64,000 nt of DNA from NCBI GenBank assembly GCA_017656295.1, contig JACDOC010000001.1, forward strand, positions 248,001 through 312,000, given 5' to 3'. The notes under the pieces are model-generated. The model was given only the letters and a program-made list of their open reading frames with translations, ran no database searches and had not been told where the DNA came from. This document shows, piece after piece, positions 51,885-60,671 of the stretch. Numbering within the stretch: the first letter of the stretch is position 1; each line of letters begins with the position of its first letter. A program made the translations under genes and the position numbers. The DNA comes from Bacillus sp. (in: firmicutes). GTDB taxonomy: Bacteria > Bacillota > Bacilli > Bacillales > JACDOC01.

Positions 51885-52925
51885 ATGATTTATTTGACCT
51901 TGTTGCTTTGTTTTCTATGTTCAATAGTAGCAACTCCCTTGGTGAAAAAGCTCGCCTTTAAAGTTGGGGCTACTGATAAACCGAATCATCGAAAAGTTCA
52001 TCAAAAAATTATGCCACGATTAGGTGGATTAGCCATATATATCAGTTTTATGGTAGGCGTTATAGTCTTACAACCATCAAATGTATATGCTCCCGCAATT
52101 TTGTTAGGTAGTTTCATCATTATTGTCACCGGAATGCTCGATGATATGATGGAATTATCAGCCAAAGTCAAATTAATGGGACAACTAGCGTCGGCTTTAG
52201 TTGTTGTGTTGTGGGGAGGAGTACAAGTTGAGTTCATTAACCTCCCGTTCGGTGGAGAAATTAACTTCGGGATGCTTAGTATTCCGTTAACGGTTTTATG
52301 GATCGTTGGTGTAACGAACGCCATTAACTTAATCGATGGATTAGACGGATTAGCTGCCGGTGTATCCTCCATCGCCCTATTTACGATTGTGGGTATGGCC
52401 CTTATTATGGGGAATGTTTACGTAGCGACCATTGCCGCCTTGTTATTAGCAAGTACGTTAGGCTTCCTCATTTATAATTTCCACCCAGCCAAAATTTTTA
52501 TGGGAGATACAGGGGCATTGTTCTTAGGTTATATGATTTCTGTCCTTGCCTTACTAGGATTTAAAAACGTTACCGTTATTTCCTTTATTATCCCGATAAT
52601 TATTCTTGGAGTTCCAATTTCCGACACGTTTTTTGCGATTATTCGCCGAATCGTTAACAAACAACCATTATCAGCTCCAGATAAATCACACCTACACCAC
52701 TGCTTATTGCGATTAGGCTTTACTCATCGACAAACGGTGTTAATTATATACGCCATTTCCGCATTGTTTGGTCTCGCTGCCGTGATTTTTTCCCAAGCGA
52801 CGATGTGGGGGGCAATGATTGTTATTGCGGTACTGTTGATTGCCATTGAATTGTTTGTTGAAAGTATTGGCCTAGTCGGAAAAAATTATCGACCATTGCT
52901 AAAATTAGTTCGTGCAAGAAAGTAA
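51885..52925 (+). CDS. tagO: Undecaprenyl-phosphate N-acetylglucosaminyl-1-phosphate transferase TagO
   Basis: A 346-residue polytopic enzyme with AAGGAGGG before ATG. WecA/MraY-type motifs: KPNHRKVHQKIMPRLGGLAI near 32, GMLDDMMELSAK near 83 (DD magnesium motif), NAINLIDGLDGLAAG near 147, IYNFHPAKIFMGDTGALFLG near 200 and SAPDKSHLHHCLLRLGF near 262. It starts lipid-linked synthesis of wall teichoic acid or secondary wall polymer. The place beside the LCP and yvyE genes is as in B. subtilis. Confidence 0.95.
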   Translation: MIYLTLLLCFLCSIVATPLVKKLAFKVGATDKPNHRKVHQKIMPRLGGLAIYISFMVGVIVLQPSNVYAPAILLGSFIIIVTGMLDDMMELSAKVKLMGQLASALVVVLWGGVQVEFINLPFGGEINFGMLSIPLTVLWIVGVTNAINLIDGLDGLAAGVSSIALFTIVGMALIMGNVYVATIAALLLASTLGFLIYNFHPAKIFMGDTGALFLGYMISVLALLGFKNVTVISFIIPIIILGVPISDTFFAIIRRIVNKQPLSAPDKSHLHHCLLRLGFTHRQTVLIIYAISALFGLAAVIFSQATMWGAMIVIAVLLIAIELFVESIGLVGKNYRPLLKLVRARK

Positions 52926-52926
52926 T

Positions 52927-52967
52927 CAAAAAAGGATGTTCCGATGATTTGGAACATCCTTTTTTCA
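52927..52967. terminator. Bidirectional-looking terminator after tagO
   Basis: AAAAAAGGATGTTCC pairs with GGAACATCCTTTTTT around GATGATTT. Confidence 0.9.
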
Positions 52968-53005
52968 TCTCCTTTATATGAATAGTGATCAGCATTTATG
53001 GAAAT

Positions 53006-53035
53006 AAAAAAGGAAAGCATATTCGCTTTCCTTTA
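53006..53035 (-). terminator. Rho-independent terminator of the LCP gene
   Basis: On the minus strand AAAGGAAAGC pairs with GCTTTCCTTT, followed by TTTTA. Confidence 0.8.
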
Positions 53036-54061
53036 GTTTGTATCATTTTGAGCAACATCTTTCTGATCATCATGATCTTCGCGACTGGACACTTCTAAAT
53101 GCGCTTTTAACGTTTCTTTTACGTTTTCTAAGTCTTCCTCGTCTAATTCGTAAATATAGCCAAGTCCGGATTGATAACCATCTGAACCTTTTAATGTTAA
53201 TGACTCAATGTTTAACTCATTGGAAAGTCCATAACTAGCTAGTGATTTCATTTCAGAAAATTTCATGTTTGTTTTCATGTTATCGCCAATGGCTTCCATG
53301 ACGTCGCCATATTTCGTAATGGCGTTCACCGAAATAGCTTTTTTCAAAATGGCTTTCATAATTTCCTGTTGACGCTTTCCGCGTTCGATGTCGTTATCTT
53401 TTTTACGCGTACGAGCTAATGCTAATGCTTCTTCCCCGTTTAATTTTTGCTCTCCTGGAAGTAAGTGAATTGCGTTATGTTTGTCCTCTGAATTTTTTTC
53501 GAAAATTTCATAAGGTACTTCCACCGTAATACCACCTAAGGCATCAACAACATCAATGAAAGCGTAAAAGTTCATACGAACGTAATAATCCACAGGAACG
53601 TCTAACAAGTTTTCGATCGTTTCAATCGTTGCTTTTGGACCCCCAAAATAATGTGCGTGATTAATACGTGTCTTGTACCCAACTTCAGGAATATAAACAA
53701 AAGAATCGCGTGGAATACTTAGCAATTTGACAGATTTTTGTTCTTTATTAAATGTTGCTAGTATTAATGCATCGGATCGAGTTTTTTCCCCGTAATTTCG
53801 CGATTTACTGTCATCTACTCCAATAAATAAAATTGAAATGTTATCCTCTTTCGGATCGACATCTTCATCACGTAAGTTCGATTTTTCACGGCCCTCGATT
53901 TCGGTATATGACTGATCAGCTACAGATTGTGCTTTGTAATACAAATACGCTCCGTAACCTGTTGTAGACAGTCCCAAAAGTAATATCGGAAAAATTAGAA
54001 ACCAAAAGATTCGTCTTCTTTTAGCCTTCTTTTGTCTCCTTCTTAAATGTTGTCTATTCAT
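53033..54061 (-). CDS. LytR-CpsA-Psr family wall-polymer ligase (TagV-like by position)
   Basis: A 342-residue protein with a basic N-terminus, one membrane helix (about 17-40) and an outside LCP domain. Motifs: ISILFIGVDDSKSRNYGEKTRSDALILATF near 78 with conserved Arg/Asp, LLSIPRDSFVYIP near 115, KTRINHAHYFGGPKATIETI near 130, LNGEEALALARTRKKDNDIERGKRQQ near 210. The C-terminal tail is acidic. LCP enzymes move teichoic acids or secondary polymers from lipid carrier to peptidoglycan. The position next to tagO and yvyE equals B. subtilis tagV (yvhJ). Divergent-convergent arrangement: it converges on tagO. Confidence 0.93.
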   Translation of the reverse strand: MNRQHLRRRQKKAKRRRIFWFLIFPILLLGLSTTGYGAYLYYKAQSVADQSYTEIEGREKSNLRDEDVDPKEDNISILFIGVDDSKSRNYGEKTRSDALILATFNKEQKSVKLLSIPRDSFVYIPEVGYKTRINHAHYFGGPKATIETIENLLDVPVDYYVRMNFYAFIDVVDALGGITVEVPYEIFEKNSEDKHNAIHLLPGEQKLNGEEALALARTRKKDNDIERGKRQQEIMKAILKKAISVNAITKYGDVMEAIGDNMKTNMKFSEMKSLASYGLSNELNIESLTLKGSDGYQSGLGYIYELDEEDLENVKETLKAHLEVSSREDHDDQKDVAQNDTN

Positions 54062-54198
54062 TGTGAATGTCTAACTCCTTTATACAAATTTACGACAAAT
54101 CATCCGAAAATAAAACAAATTTTTTAAACTAAAATTCATTTTACTATGAATTTATATATGGGTAAAATGAAATTTTCATTACAAACAATCCAGAAGTA

Positions 54199-54231
54199 TG
54201 AAAAAGACTGGCCAGTATGCCAGTCTTTTAC
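54199..54231 (-). terminator. Rho-independent terminator of yvyE
   Basis: On the minus strand AAAAGACTGGC pairs with GCCAGTCTTTTT around ATACTG; T-run follows. Confidence 0.85.
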
Positions 54232-54866
54232 CTATCTACCTCTGTCTCCAAATACACCGTCTCTCCTTCCGTAATCACCGCTTGTCCGTTTGTGAGTTCG
54301 GTCATCCAGTCGGTGAAGGAAGCAGTTTGGTTTTCTTCGACATATGTTTCGATTTCGACTTGGTCGAGGTAGTGGATGTCTTTTATTTGATAAATCGATG
54401 AACGAAGCTCGTTTTCGACTTTTCCAAGCCATGTGTAATCAATTTTTGTATGCATAACCCGCATGAGTTTTCGTTCGACAACACCGGTTGCTTTGATTCC
54501 TTCGGAGGTTGCTTTTCCATATGCCCGAATGAGTCCGCCGGCACCGAGTTTAATGCCTCCGAAGTAGCGAGTAACCACAACGACGGTATCTTTTAAATCT
54601 TTCTTTTTCAGTACTTCTAGCATGGGAACTCCGGCGGTACCGCTTGGTTCTCCATCATCATTCGCTTTTTGAATTTGATTGTTTTCTCCAATCATATATG
54701 CAGAACAATTGTGAGTTGCGTCCCAGTGTTTCTTTTTGATTTCTTGAATAAATGTTTGAGCTTCTTCTTCGGTTTGTACACGGTTTACATAGGCAATAAA
54801 CCTTGACTTTTGAATAACAATTTCGTGTTCGCCATAACCTTTTACCGTATAGTAACGAGGTAGCAT
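54228..54866 (-). CDS. yvyE: YigZ/IMPACT family protein YvyE
   Basis: A 212-residue cytosolic protein. It has the UPF0029/IMPACT signatures: KKKHWDATHNCSAYMIG near 46, NDDGEPSGTAGVPMLEVL near 70, and VVVTRYFGGIKLGAGGLIRAYG near 98. The C-terminal DUF1949 domain starts near 140. The family is linked to ribosome-related regulation in other organisms, with no proven reaction. Placed divergently from degS as in B. subtilis. Confidence 0.93.
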   Translation of the reverse strand: MLPRYYTVKGYGEHEIVIQKSRFIAYVNRVQTEEEAQTFIQEIKKKHWDATHNCSAYMIGENNQIQKANDDGEPSGTAGVPMLEVLKKKDLKDTVVVVTRYFGGIKLGAGGLIRAYGKATSEGIKATGVVERKLMRVMHTKIDYTWLGKVENELRSSIYQIKDIHYLDQVEIETYVEENQTASFTDWMTELTNGQAVITEGETVYLETEVDR

Positions 54867-55315
54867 TTCTGTTCACTCCTCAACTATTCTTTTGCCATTG
54901 TAAACGAGATTTTATTTTTCGACAACAAAAGTCATTCGATGAAGATACCATCAAAATTAATACAAAAATTTTAAAAATTAATACATTCCTATACAAAAAT
55001 TAACATCATCATTTCATCATAACATAAAATTGCCCTGTATTGTAATTAAACTTTAATATTCGACAAAAATAGACATGTTATAATAGGATCTAGAAGGATC
55101 CGTTAAACAGGTTGCAGGTAAAAGTTCTCATGGATGACGGACATTATTCCTATATCAGTTAGTCCAAATAGCATATGTACATAGAGCAAAACTACTTCTT
55201 TTTACCGAAATTTGGTCTTTTTGGTTCAATTTCCATAGGAAAGAATAGTTTCCTCTTTTTTTTCCATGTACAATATTTGTAGCATCAGGCGATGGGGTTC
55301 ATCGGAGGGAAAAGA
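54867..55315. other. Divergent yvyE-degS control region
   Basis: 449 bases without a gene. A clear TATAAT at 55079-55084 would start a leader of about 225 bases before degS; its -35 (TTCGAC at 55059, 14-base spacing) is poor, hinting at an activator. The region from 55090 to 55290 is AT-rich with no riboswitch or terminator that I can recognise. The start of yvyE has only a weak GAGGAG-like site (CTCCTC on the plus strand). Confidence 0.4.
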
Positions 55316-56458
55316 ATGAAAGTGGATAATGTCGATGTGAAGGCATTAGATAAAGTAGTCGATAAAATGATTCAAACTGTCGACCAAAGTAAAGATGAAA
55401 TTTTTAATATAGGGGAACGTTGTCGACAAGATTACGAAGCGATCTCATTAGAGCTAGAAGAAGTTAAGAAAATGTTCGAACAGGTGATTGCAGAAGGAGA
55501 AGAGCTGGAAGTAAAGTCTCGATTAGCACGAAATCGCTTATCTGAAGTGAACAAAAATTTTCACCAATATACCGAAGAACAAGTACGTGAAGCATATGAG
55601 AAAGCACACGAATTTCATACGAAGCTTCAGATTAATCATCAAGTAGAAAAACAGCTGCGCGATCGGCGTGATGAATTGGAACGTCGTTTACGGTCACTTG
55701 AGCATACAATCGAACGGGCCGAACATTTAGTATCTCAAGTATCGGTTGTATTAAATTATTTACAGACGGACTTTAAACAAGTTGGTGAAATGATCAAAGA
55801 TGCGAAGGAGAAAAAAGATTTTGGTTTACGCATCATTGAAGCTCAAGAAGAAGAAAGAAAACGTCTGTCGAGGGAAATTCATGATGGTCCAGCGCAAATG
55901 TTAGCGAATGTTCTTATGCGCTCAGATTTAATTGATCGAGTGTATCGGGAGCGGAGTCCAGAAGAAGCGTTAAAAGAAATTCGGAGCTTAAAACAGATGG
56001 TTCGATCGGCATTATATGAGGTGCGACGAATTATCTATGATTTGCGACCAATGGCACTGGATGACTTAGGCTTAATTCCTACCCTCAAAAAATATTTACA
56101 AACGATCGAAGAATATCATAAAGGGACAAAAATCCATTTTACGAATTATGGCTTAGAAACAAGACTTCCTCCAAATTATGAAGTAGCACTCTTTCGCTTG
56201 ATTCAAGAGTCTGTACAAAATGCCCTTAAACACGCCCAAGCGCATGAGATCCAAGTAAAAGTCGATATTCAAAACCAGCAAGTGACCGCCGTTGTGAAAG
56301 ATGATGGCAAAGGATTTGACCCTTCTGTGAAACAACCGAGTTCGTTCGGCATTATGGGAATGAAAGAACGGGTCGATTTGTTAGAAGGGGAATTGTCCAT
56401 TCGTTCAAATATAGGCGTAGGAACGGTTGTATATATTCAAGTACCATTAAAGAAATGA
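55316..56458 (+). CDS. degS: Sensor histidine kinase DegS
   Basis: A 380-residue soluble kinase. ATG 55316 follows GGAGGG; an in-frame ATG at 55292 overlaps this site. Residues 1-175 form the long coiled-coil sensor (DegS domain, with IGERCRQDYEAI and EVNKNFHQYTEEQV). The HisKA_3 domain has RKRLSREIHDGPAQMLANVL with acceptor His189, the same number as in B. subtilis. ATPase motifs: RLIQESVQNALKHAQA, DDGKGFDPS and FGIMGMKERV. It phosphorylates or dephosphorylates DegU to control exoenzymes, competence and motility. Confidence 0.97.
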   Translation: MKVDNVDVKALDKVVDKMIQTVDQSKDEIFNIGERCRQDYEAISLELEEVKKMFEQVIAEGEELEVKSRLARNRLSEVNKNFHQYTEEQVREAYEKAHEFHTKLQINHQVEKQLRDRRDELERRLRSLEHTIERAEHLVSQVSVVLNYLQTDFKQVGEMIKDAKEKKDFGLRIIEAQEEERKRLSREIHDGPAQMLANVLMRSDLIDRVYRERSPEEALKEIRSLKQMVRSALYEVRRIIYDLRPMALDDLGLIPTLKKYLQTIEEYHKGTKIHFTNYGLETRLPPNYEVALFRLIQESVQNALKHAQAHEIQVKVDIQNQQVTAVVKDDGKGFDPSVKQPSSFGIMGMKERVDLLEGELSIRSNIGVGTVVYIQVPLKK

Positions 56459-56488
56459 TCGTTGTTCAAACGTAGGGAGGCGAAAACA

Positions 56489-57178
56489 ATGGCAATTAAC
56501 ATTGTCATTATCGATGATCATCAATTGTTCCGTGAAGGAATGAAACGTATCTTAGAATTTGAAGAAGAGTTTACCGTTGTTGCGGAAGGAAATGATGGTA
56601 CCGAAGCGGTTCAACTCGTTGAAACATACCAACCAGATGTTGTGCTAATGGATATTAACATGCCTGATATGAATGGCATTGAAGCGACAAGACAGCTGAT
56701 TGAAAAATTTCCAGAAACGAAAGTGATTATTTTATCGATTCATGACGATGAAAACTATGTAACGCACGCCTTAAAAACTGGAGCGATGGGTTATTTACTA
56801 AAAGAAATGGATTCTGAAACGTTAATTGAAGCGGTGAAAGTTGTATCAGAAGGTGGATCCTATTTACATCCGAAAGTGACGAGAAACTTACTGAACGAAT
56901 TTCGACGCCTGGTGGCTCATGGGGAAGAAAAGAAACAAAACACGCAATTTCACCAAACGGAAGTTCGTCGTCCGCTTCACCTATTAACGCGTCGGGAATG
57001 TGAAGTATTGCAACTGTTAGCGGATGGAAAAAGTAATCGTGCTATCGGTGAAGCGTTATATATCAGTGAAAAAACGGTGAAAAACCACGTTAGTAATATT
57101 TTACAAAAAATGAATGTGAACGACCGTACTCAAGCGGTTGTTATGGCCATTAAAAACGGTTGGGTGGAGGTTCGGTAA
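56489..57178 (+). CDS. degU: Response regulator DegU
   Basis: A 229-residue NarL-type regulator, the same length as in B. subtilis. ATG 56489 follows GGGAGG at 8 bases. Receiver: [12 protein letters not shown], phospho-acceptor Asp55 in [13 protein letters not shown], Ser/Thr in ILSIHDDE, Lys in LLKEMDSET. The LuxR-type helix-turn-helix at about 160-225: [19 protein letters not shown], then [15 protein letters not shown]. It controls secreted enzymes, biofilm and competence genes; comFA, whose homologue is in the competence regulon, lies downstream of the inserted tre genes. Confidence 0.97.
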   Translation: MAINIVIIDDHQLFREGMKRILEFEEEFTVVAEGNDGTEAVQLVETYQPDVVLMDINMPDMNGIEATRQLIEKFPETKVIILSIHDDENYVTHALKTGAMGYLLKEMDSETLIEAVKVVSEGGSYLHPKVTRNLLNEFRRLVAHGEEKKQNTQFHQTEVRRPLHLLTRRECEVLQLLADGKSNRAIGEALYISEKTVKNHVSNILQKMNVNDRTQAVVMAIKNGWVEVR

Positions 57179-57186
57179 AAATAATA

Positions 57187-57223
57187 CGCCCTATTTCCAA
57201 AATTGGAAAGGGCGTTTTTTTAT
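57187..57223. terminator. Rho-independent terminator of degSU
   Basis: ACGCCCTATTTCCAA pairs with TTGGAAAGGGCGT around AA, followed by TTTTTTT. Confidence 0.9.
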
Positions 57224-57233
57224 GTGGGAAAAT

Positions 57234-57950
57234 TTACGGCCGTCTGCGAGCAAAATCAACGAAACGAAATTTATCCAACCGGTGGCGTGATTCGGTATAT
57301 TGAAACAGCGTCACGTCTTCTAAATACACGTAGTTTTTTACGACAACAATATGTGTATCATTTCCGATATCTAAATATTGGCGGTCCTCATCTGTACAGC
57401 GTTCCACGACAATTTCTTTTTTGGCAAAGCTAATAGTCAAACCGAGATCGTTTTCCAAGTATTCGTAAATCGATTGTTCACATATTTCTTTGGACAAATA
57501 AGGAACGTGCTTTTTCAAGAAGAAGTCTTTGTCTAAAATAATCCGCTCTCCTTGAATTTCACGTGCCCGAATGACTTTCCATACTTCATCGTCTGGAGAC
57601 GCTTGTAATTGATTTTGAAGCCAAGTGTCAGGCTGTTGGAGACCAAATTCATACACAATCGTTCGAGATTGTCGTCCGAGCGATTTTTGTAATTCTTTAA
57701 AGCTTACCAGTCCCGATATGGGAAAACTAAACTTTGATACATCCAGGACAATGGACCCTTTTCCACGCACTTTTTGAATATACCCGTTTTGTGAGAGTAA
57801 ATGTAATGCCTTCCGAATTGTTTCACGGGATGTGTCGTAAAGGTCGGCTAATTCATTTTCCGATGGCAAGATGTCCATCGGATGATACGTGCCTTTTTGT
57901 ATTTGGTCGGCTAAATCTTGATAAATCGTTAAATATTTTTTCACAGTCAT
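57234..57950 (-). CDS. treR: Trehalose operon repressor TreR (GntR/UTRA family)
   Basis: A 238-residue regulator, equal in length to B. subtilis TreR. ATG 57950 follows AAGGGTGGTG; an in-frame GTG 12 bases earlier sits on that site. GntR helix-turn-helix at about 1-70: YQDLADQIQKGTY, LPSENELADLYDTSRETIRKAL, GKGSIV. UTRA ligand domain from about 85, including VIRAREIQGERIILDKDFF and FQYTESRHRLDKFRF at the end. It would release the operators before treP in the presence of trehalose 6-phosphate. It is separated from treA by a convergent-oriented lipoprotein gene. Confidence 0.92.
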   Translation of the reverse strand: MTVKKYLTIYQDLADQIQKGTYHPMDILPSENELADLYDTSRETIRKALHLLSQNGYIQKVRGKGSIVLDVSKFSFPISGLVSFKELQKSLGRQSRTIVYEFGLQQPDTWLQNQLQASPDDEVWKVIRAREIQGERIILDKDFFLKKHVPYLSKEICEQSIYEYLENDLGLTISFAKKEIVVERCTDEDRQYLDIGNDTHIVVVKNYVYLEDVTLFQYTESRHRLDKFRFVDFARRRP

Positions 57951-58028
57951 TTCAATCACCACCCTTATTTTATCATAATCCCCATGGTAAAATGTGAAGG
58001 ACTAAGTGGAAGAAAGGAAGATGATTCG

Positions 58029-58541
58029 ATGGTTCGAAAATATATCGTGCCGGTTCTTGTTGGCATGACGCTGCTAACGGCATGTAATAATGAAGGAACG
58101 GAACCTTCCGTTAAAGAGACTGATAAAGCAAAAACGACGTTACCAGCCCCACCGATTGAAGAAGCTGATATTCCTGAAGAAGAGAAAACGGCTCTTTTAG
58201 CCGTATTTCAACAGCATATAGACGCCTTTAATGCCGAAGATGTAGAGCGATATATGGACACTATTTCGAAAAAGCCATTATCGTTCGATTATGACGAAGA
58301 GAAGGTGTATGTTCAAAACGTGTTTGACGACTATGATATTACACTCAATCCACAACACGTGACGATTATTGAGTATACGAACAATAAAGCCAGCATTTTT
58401 GCTGAAATGCATACGGTCACAAAAGACGATGCTGGAAACGAAATCGAAGACGTCGCCCGCCAAGTCACCATGTTTCGTAAAGACGACGGAGAGTGGAAAA
58501 TTGTCGCGACATTTGCGATGGATGCGGGAGAGAATAAATAG
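58029..58541 (+). CDS. NTF2-like (SnoaL/DUF4440-type) lipoprotein
   Basis: A 170-residue lipoprotein. ATG 58029 follows AAAGGAAG at 9 bases. Signal peptide with lipobox LTAC (Cys about 18), a linker, then from residue 45 an NTF2-like fold: LLAVFQQHIDAFNAEDVERYM, alternating strands and GEWKIVATFAMD at the end. No catalytic residues can be named. It is divergent from treR and followed by a repeat array; no obvious link to trehalose. Confidence 0.8.
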   Translation: MVRKYIVPVLVGMTLLTACNNEGTEPSVKETDKAKTTLPAPPIEEADIPEEEKTALLAVFQQHIDAFNAEDVERYMDTISKKPLSFDYDEEKVYVQNVFDDYDITLNPQHVTIIEYTNNKASIFAEMHTVTKDDAGNEIEDVARQVTMFRKDDGEWKIVATFAMDAGENK

Positions 58542-58584
58542 AAGATCGTAGTGGTGATATGAGCCGAAACCTATGGGCTGAATC

Positions 58585-58812
58585 AACTTTTATGAGCCCC
58601 AAATAGCTTTCTATGAGTCATACGGCTGTCTACGTGCCAAATTCTAATTCCTATGAGCCAAATTGAGGTGCTATGAGCCAAACTCTAACACCTATGAGCC
58701 AAATCGAGTTGTCTATGTAACGAATTCCAATTCCTATAAGCCAATCTAGTAATCTATGTACCAAACTTCAACTCCTATAAGCCCATTTAAGCCATCTATG
58801 TACCCAGGATGC
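58585..58812 (+). repeat. 20-22-bp array, family CTATGAGCCAAAT, about 11 units
   Basis: Units begin with CTATGAGCC, CTATGAGTC, CTACGTGCC, CTATGTACC or CTATAAGCC about every 20-22 bases from about 58590 to 58800. Heads are conserved and tails of 9-11 bases variable. It follows the lipoprotein gene by about 45 bases in the same direction and precedes the convergent treA terminator. Confidence 0.9.
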
Positions 58813-58851
58813 GTTATTTAAGTTAATTGTGCCGTATACGTTCATCTAAAT

Positions 58852-58892
58852 GAAAAAGGAGCAGCTCCGATAGGGAGTCTGCTCCTTTCTTT
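58852..58892. terminator. Bidirectional Rho-independent terminator
   Basis: AAAAGGAGCAG pairs with CTGCTCCTTT around a loop that itself contains CTCC and GGAG; T-runs on both sides. Serves treA and the convergent lipoprotein unit. Confidence 0.9.
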
Positions 58893-58893
58893 T

Positions 58894-60582
58894 TTATTTC
58901 GTTAAACGATAAATAATGGATTCGTACGGACGTAAGTTCACGCGCTTAAAATCGAGAGAAGAGTCTTTGTAGTTAGAAAGTAAAATTTCTGCTTGATAGT
59001 CGCTTACGTCGTAGTCGTTTGGTAGTTCGAATACTGTTTCTTTACCGTAGAAGTTGTTGACAACGAGTAGCTTTTCATTATCTCCGTGACGGAAGTACGC
59101 GAAAATGTCTGGATGGTCTTTTAAAATTAATTCGAACGTTCCATCCGTAATGATGTCATACGTTTTCCGTAATTGGATGAGTTTTTGATAATGATAGAAG
59201 ACGGAGTCTCGGTCTTTTAACGCTTCTTCTACGTTAATTGTTTGATAGTTTTTCGCAACGTCAATCCAAGGTGTTCCTGTTGTAAAGCCTCCATGTTTTG
59301 AACTGTTCCATTGTACCGGTGTGCGTGAGTTGTCACGCGATTTTTGTTGTAAGATAGCGAGCACTTCTTCTTCGCTCTTTCCTTGTTCGCGTAAAATTTT
59401 ATACATGTTATGCGACTCGACATCGCGATACTCGTCAATGGACGTAAACTTTGGATTCGTCATTCCGATTTCTTCCCCTTGGTAAATGTATGGGGTTCCT
59501 TTCATCATATGAATCGTTGTAGCAAGCATTTTGGCAGATTCTTTGTGATACTTTTCATCGTCACCATAACGAGAGACAATGCGCGGTTGGTCATGGTTGC
59601 ACCAGAACAGAGCGTTCCAGCCACCGCCTTTATCCATTTCCACTTGCCATGTCGCTAAAATGTCCTTCAGTTTTAAGAAATCGAAATCAGCGATTGTCCA
59701 TTTGTCACCGTTAGGATAATCGACTTTTAAGTGGTGGAAGTTAAACGTCATATTTAACTCTTGACGCTCTGGATTCGTGTACTTAATGCAATGGTCAATC
59801 GTTGTCGATGACATTTCACCAACGGTCATCATGTCATATTTCGAAAACACTTCTTGGTTCATTTCGTGCATAAATTCGTGAACGCGAGGACCGTCCGTGT
59901 AAAATTTACGGCCATCTCCAGGAGGTACTGAGCCGTCGTCATCAAGGAAACGTTGGTCTTTTGAAATTAAGTTAATGACGTCGAGACGGAAGCCATCCAC
60001 ACCTTTTTGAAGCCAGAAGTGCATCATCTCGTACACTTTTTTACGAACTTCTTCGTTTTCCCAGTTTAAGTCCGCTTGGGTGACGTCAAATAAGTGTAAA
60101 TAATATTGTCCCGTTTTTTCATCGTATTCCCAAGAGGAACCACCGAATTTGGATTGCCAGTTCGTTGGTTCAGAACCGTCTTCTTTCGGATCTTTCCAAA
60201 TGTAAAAATCGCGGTACGGATTATCTTTTGACGATTTTGCTTGCTGGAACCATTCGTGATCCGTTGACGTATGGTTCACCACGATATCCATAATAATTTT
60301 AATGCCACGCTTATGCGCTTCATCCAATAGTTCGTCAAAATCTTCCATCGTTCCGTATTCTTCATGAATCGCGTAATAATCGCTGATATCATAGCCGTTA
60401 TCTCGTTGTGGAGACTTGTAAATCGGTGTGAGCCAGATCACGTCGACGCCTAATTCTTTTAAGTAATCTAACTTTTCTGTAATCCCTCTTAAATCACCGA
60501 CACCATTTCCGGTTGTATCGTTAAAGCTTTTCGGATAAATTTGGTACACAACTGCTTTTTTCCACCAAGGTTGTTGTTTCAT
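58894..60582 (-). CDS. treA: Trehalose-6-phosphate hydrolase TreA (GH13)
   Basis: A 562-residue cytosolic glycosidase (B. subtilis TreA: 561). ATG 60582 follows GAAGGTG; an in-frame start 9 bases upstream is less well placed. GH13 regions: DVIWLTPIYKSPQRDNGYD near 50, DIVVNHTSTDHEWF near 98, VDGFRLDVINLIS near 194 with the nucleophile Asp, MTVGEMSSTT near 250 with the acid Glu, and WCNHDQPRIVSRYG near 325. It splits trehalose 6-phosphate into glucose and glucose 6-phosphate. Second gene of treP-treA. Confidence 0.96.
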   Translation of the reverse strand: MKQQPWWKKAVVYQIYPKSFNDTTGNGVGDLRGITEKLDYLKELGVDVIWLTPIYKSPQRDNGYDISDYYAIHEEYGTMEDFDELLDEAHKRGIKIIMDIVVNHTSTDHEWFQQAKSSKDNPYRDFYIWKDPKEDGSEPTNWQSKFGGSSWEYDEKTGQYYLHLFDVTQADLNWENEEVRKKVYEMMHFWLQKGVDGFRLDVINLISKDQRFLDDDGSVPPGDGRKFYTDGPRVHEFMHEMNQEVFSKYDMMTVGEMSSTTIDHCIKYTNPERQELNMTFNFHHLKVDYPNGDKWTIADFDFLKLKDILATWQVEMDKGGGWNALFWCNHDQPRIVSRYGDDEKYHKESAKMLATTIHMMKGTPYIYQGEEIGMTNPKFTSIDEYRDVESHNMYKILREQGKSEEEVLAILQQKSRDNSRTPVQWNSSKHGGFTTGTPWIDVAKNYQTINVEEALKDRDSVFYHYQKLIQLRKTYDIITDGTFELILKDHPDIFAYFRHGDNEKLLVVNNFYGKETVFELPNDYDVSDYQAEILLSNYKDSSLDFKRVNLRPYESIIYRLTK

Positions 60583-60671
60583 GTTTATCACCTTCTATTT
60601 AGTTTTGTGATACATTGAGCAAATATGAAAATGGCAAAAGGGGAGAGCGTATGGCTTCCCCTTTCAATGAA

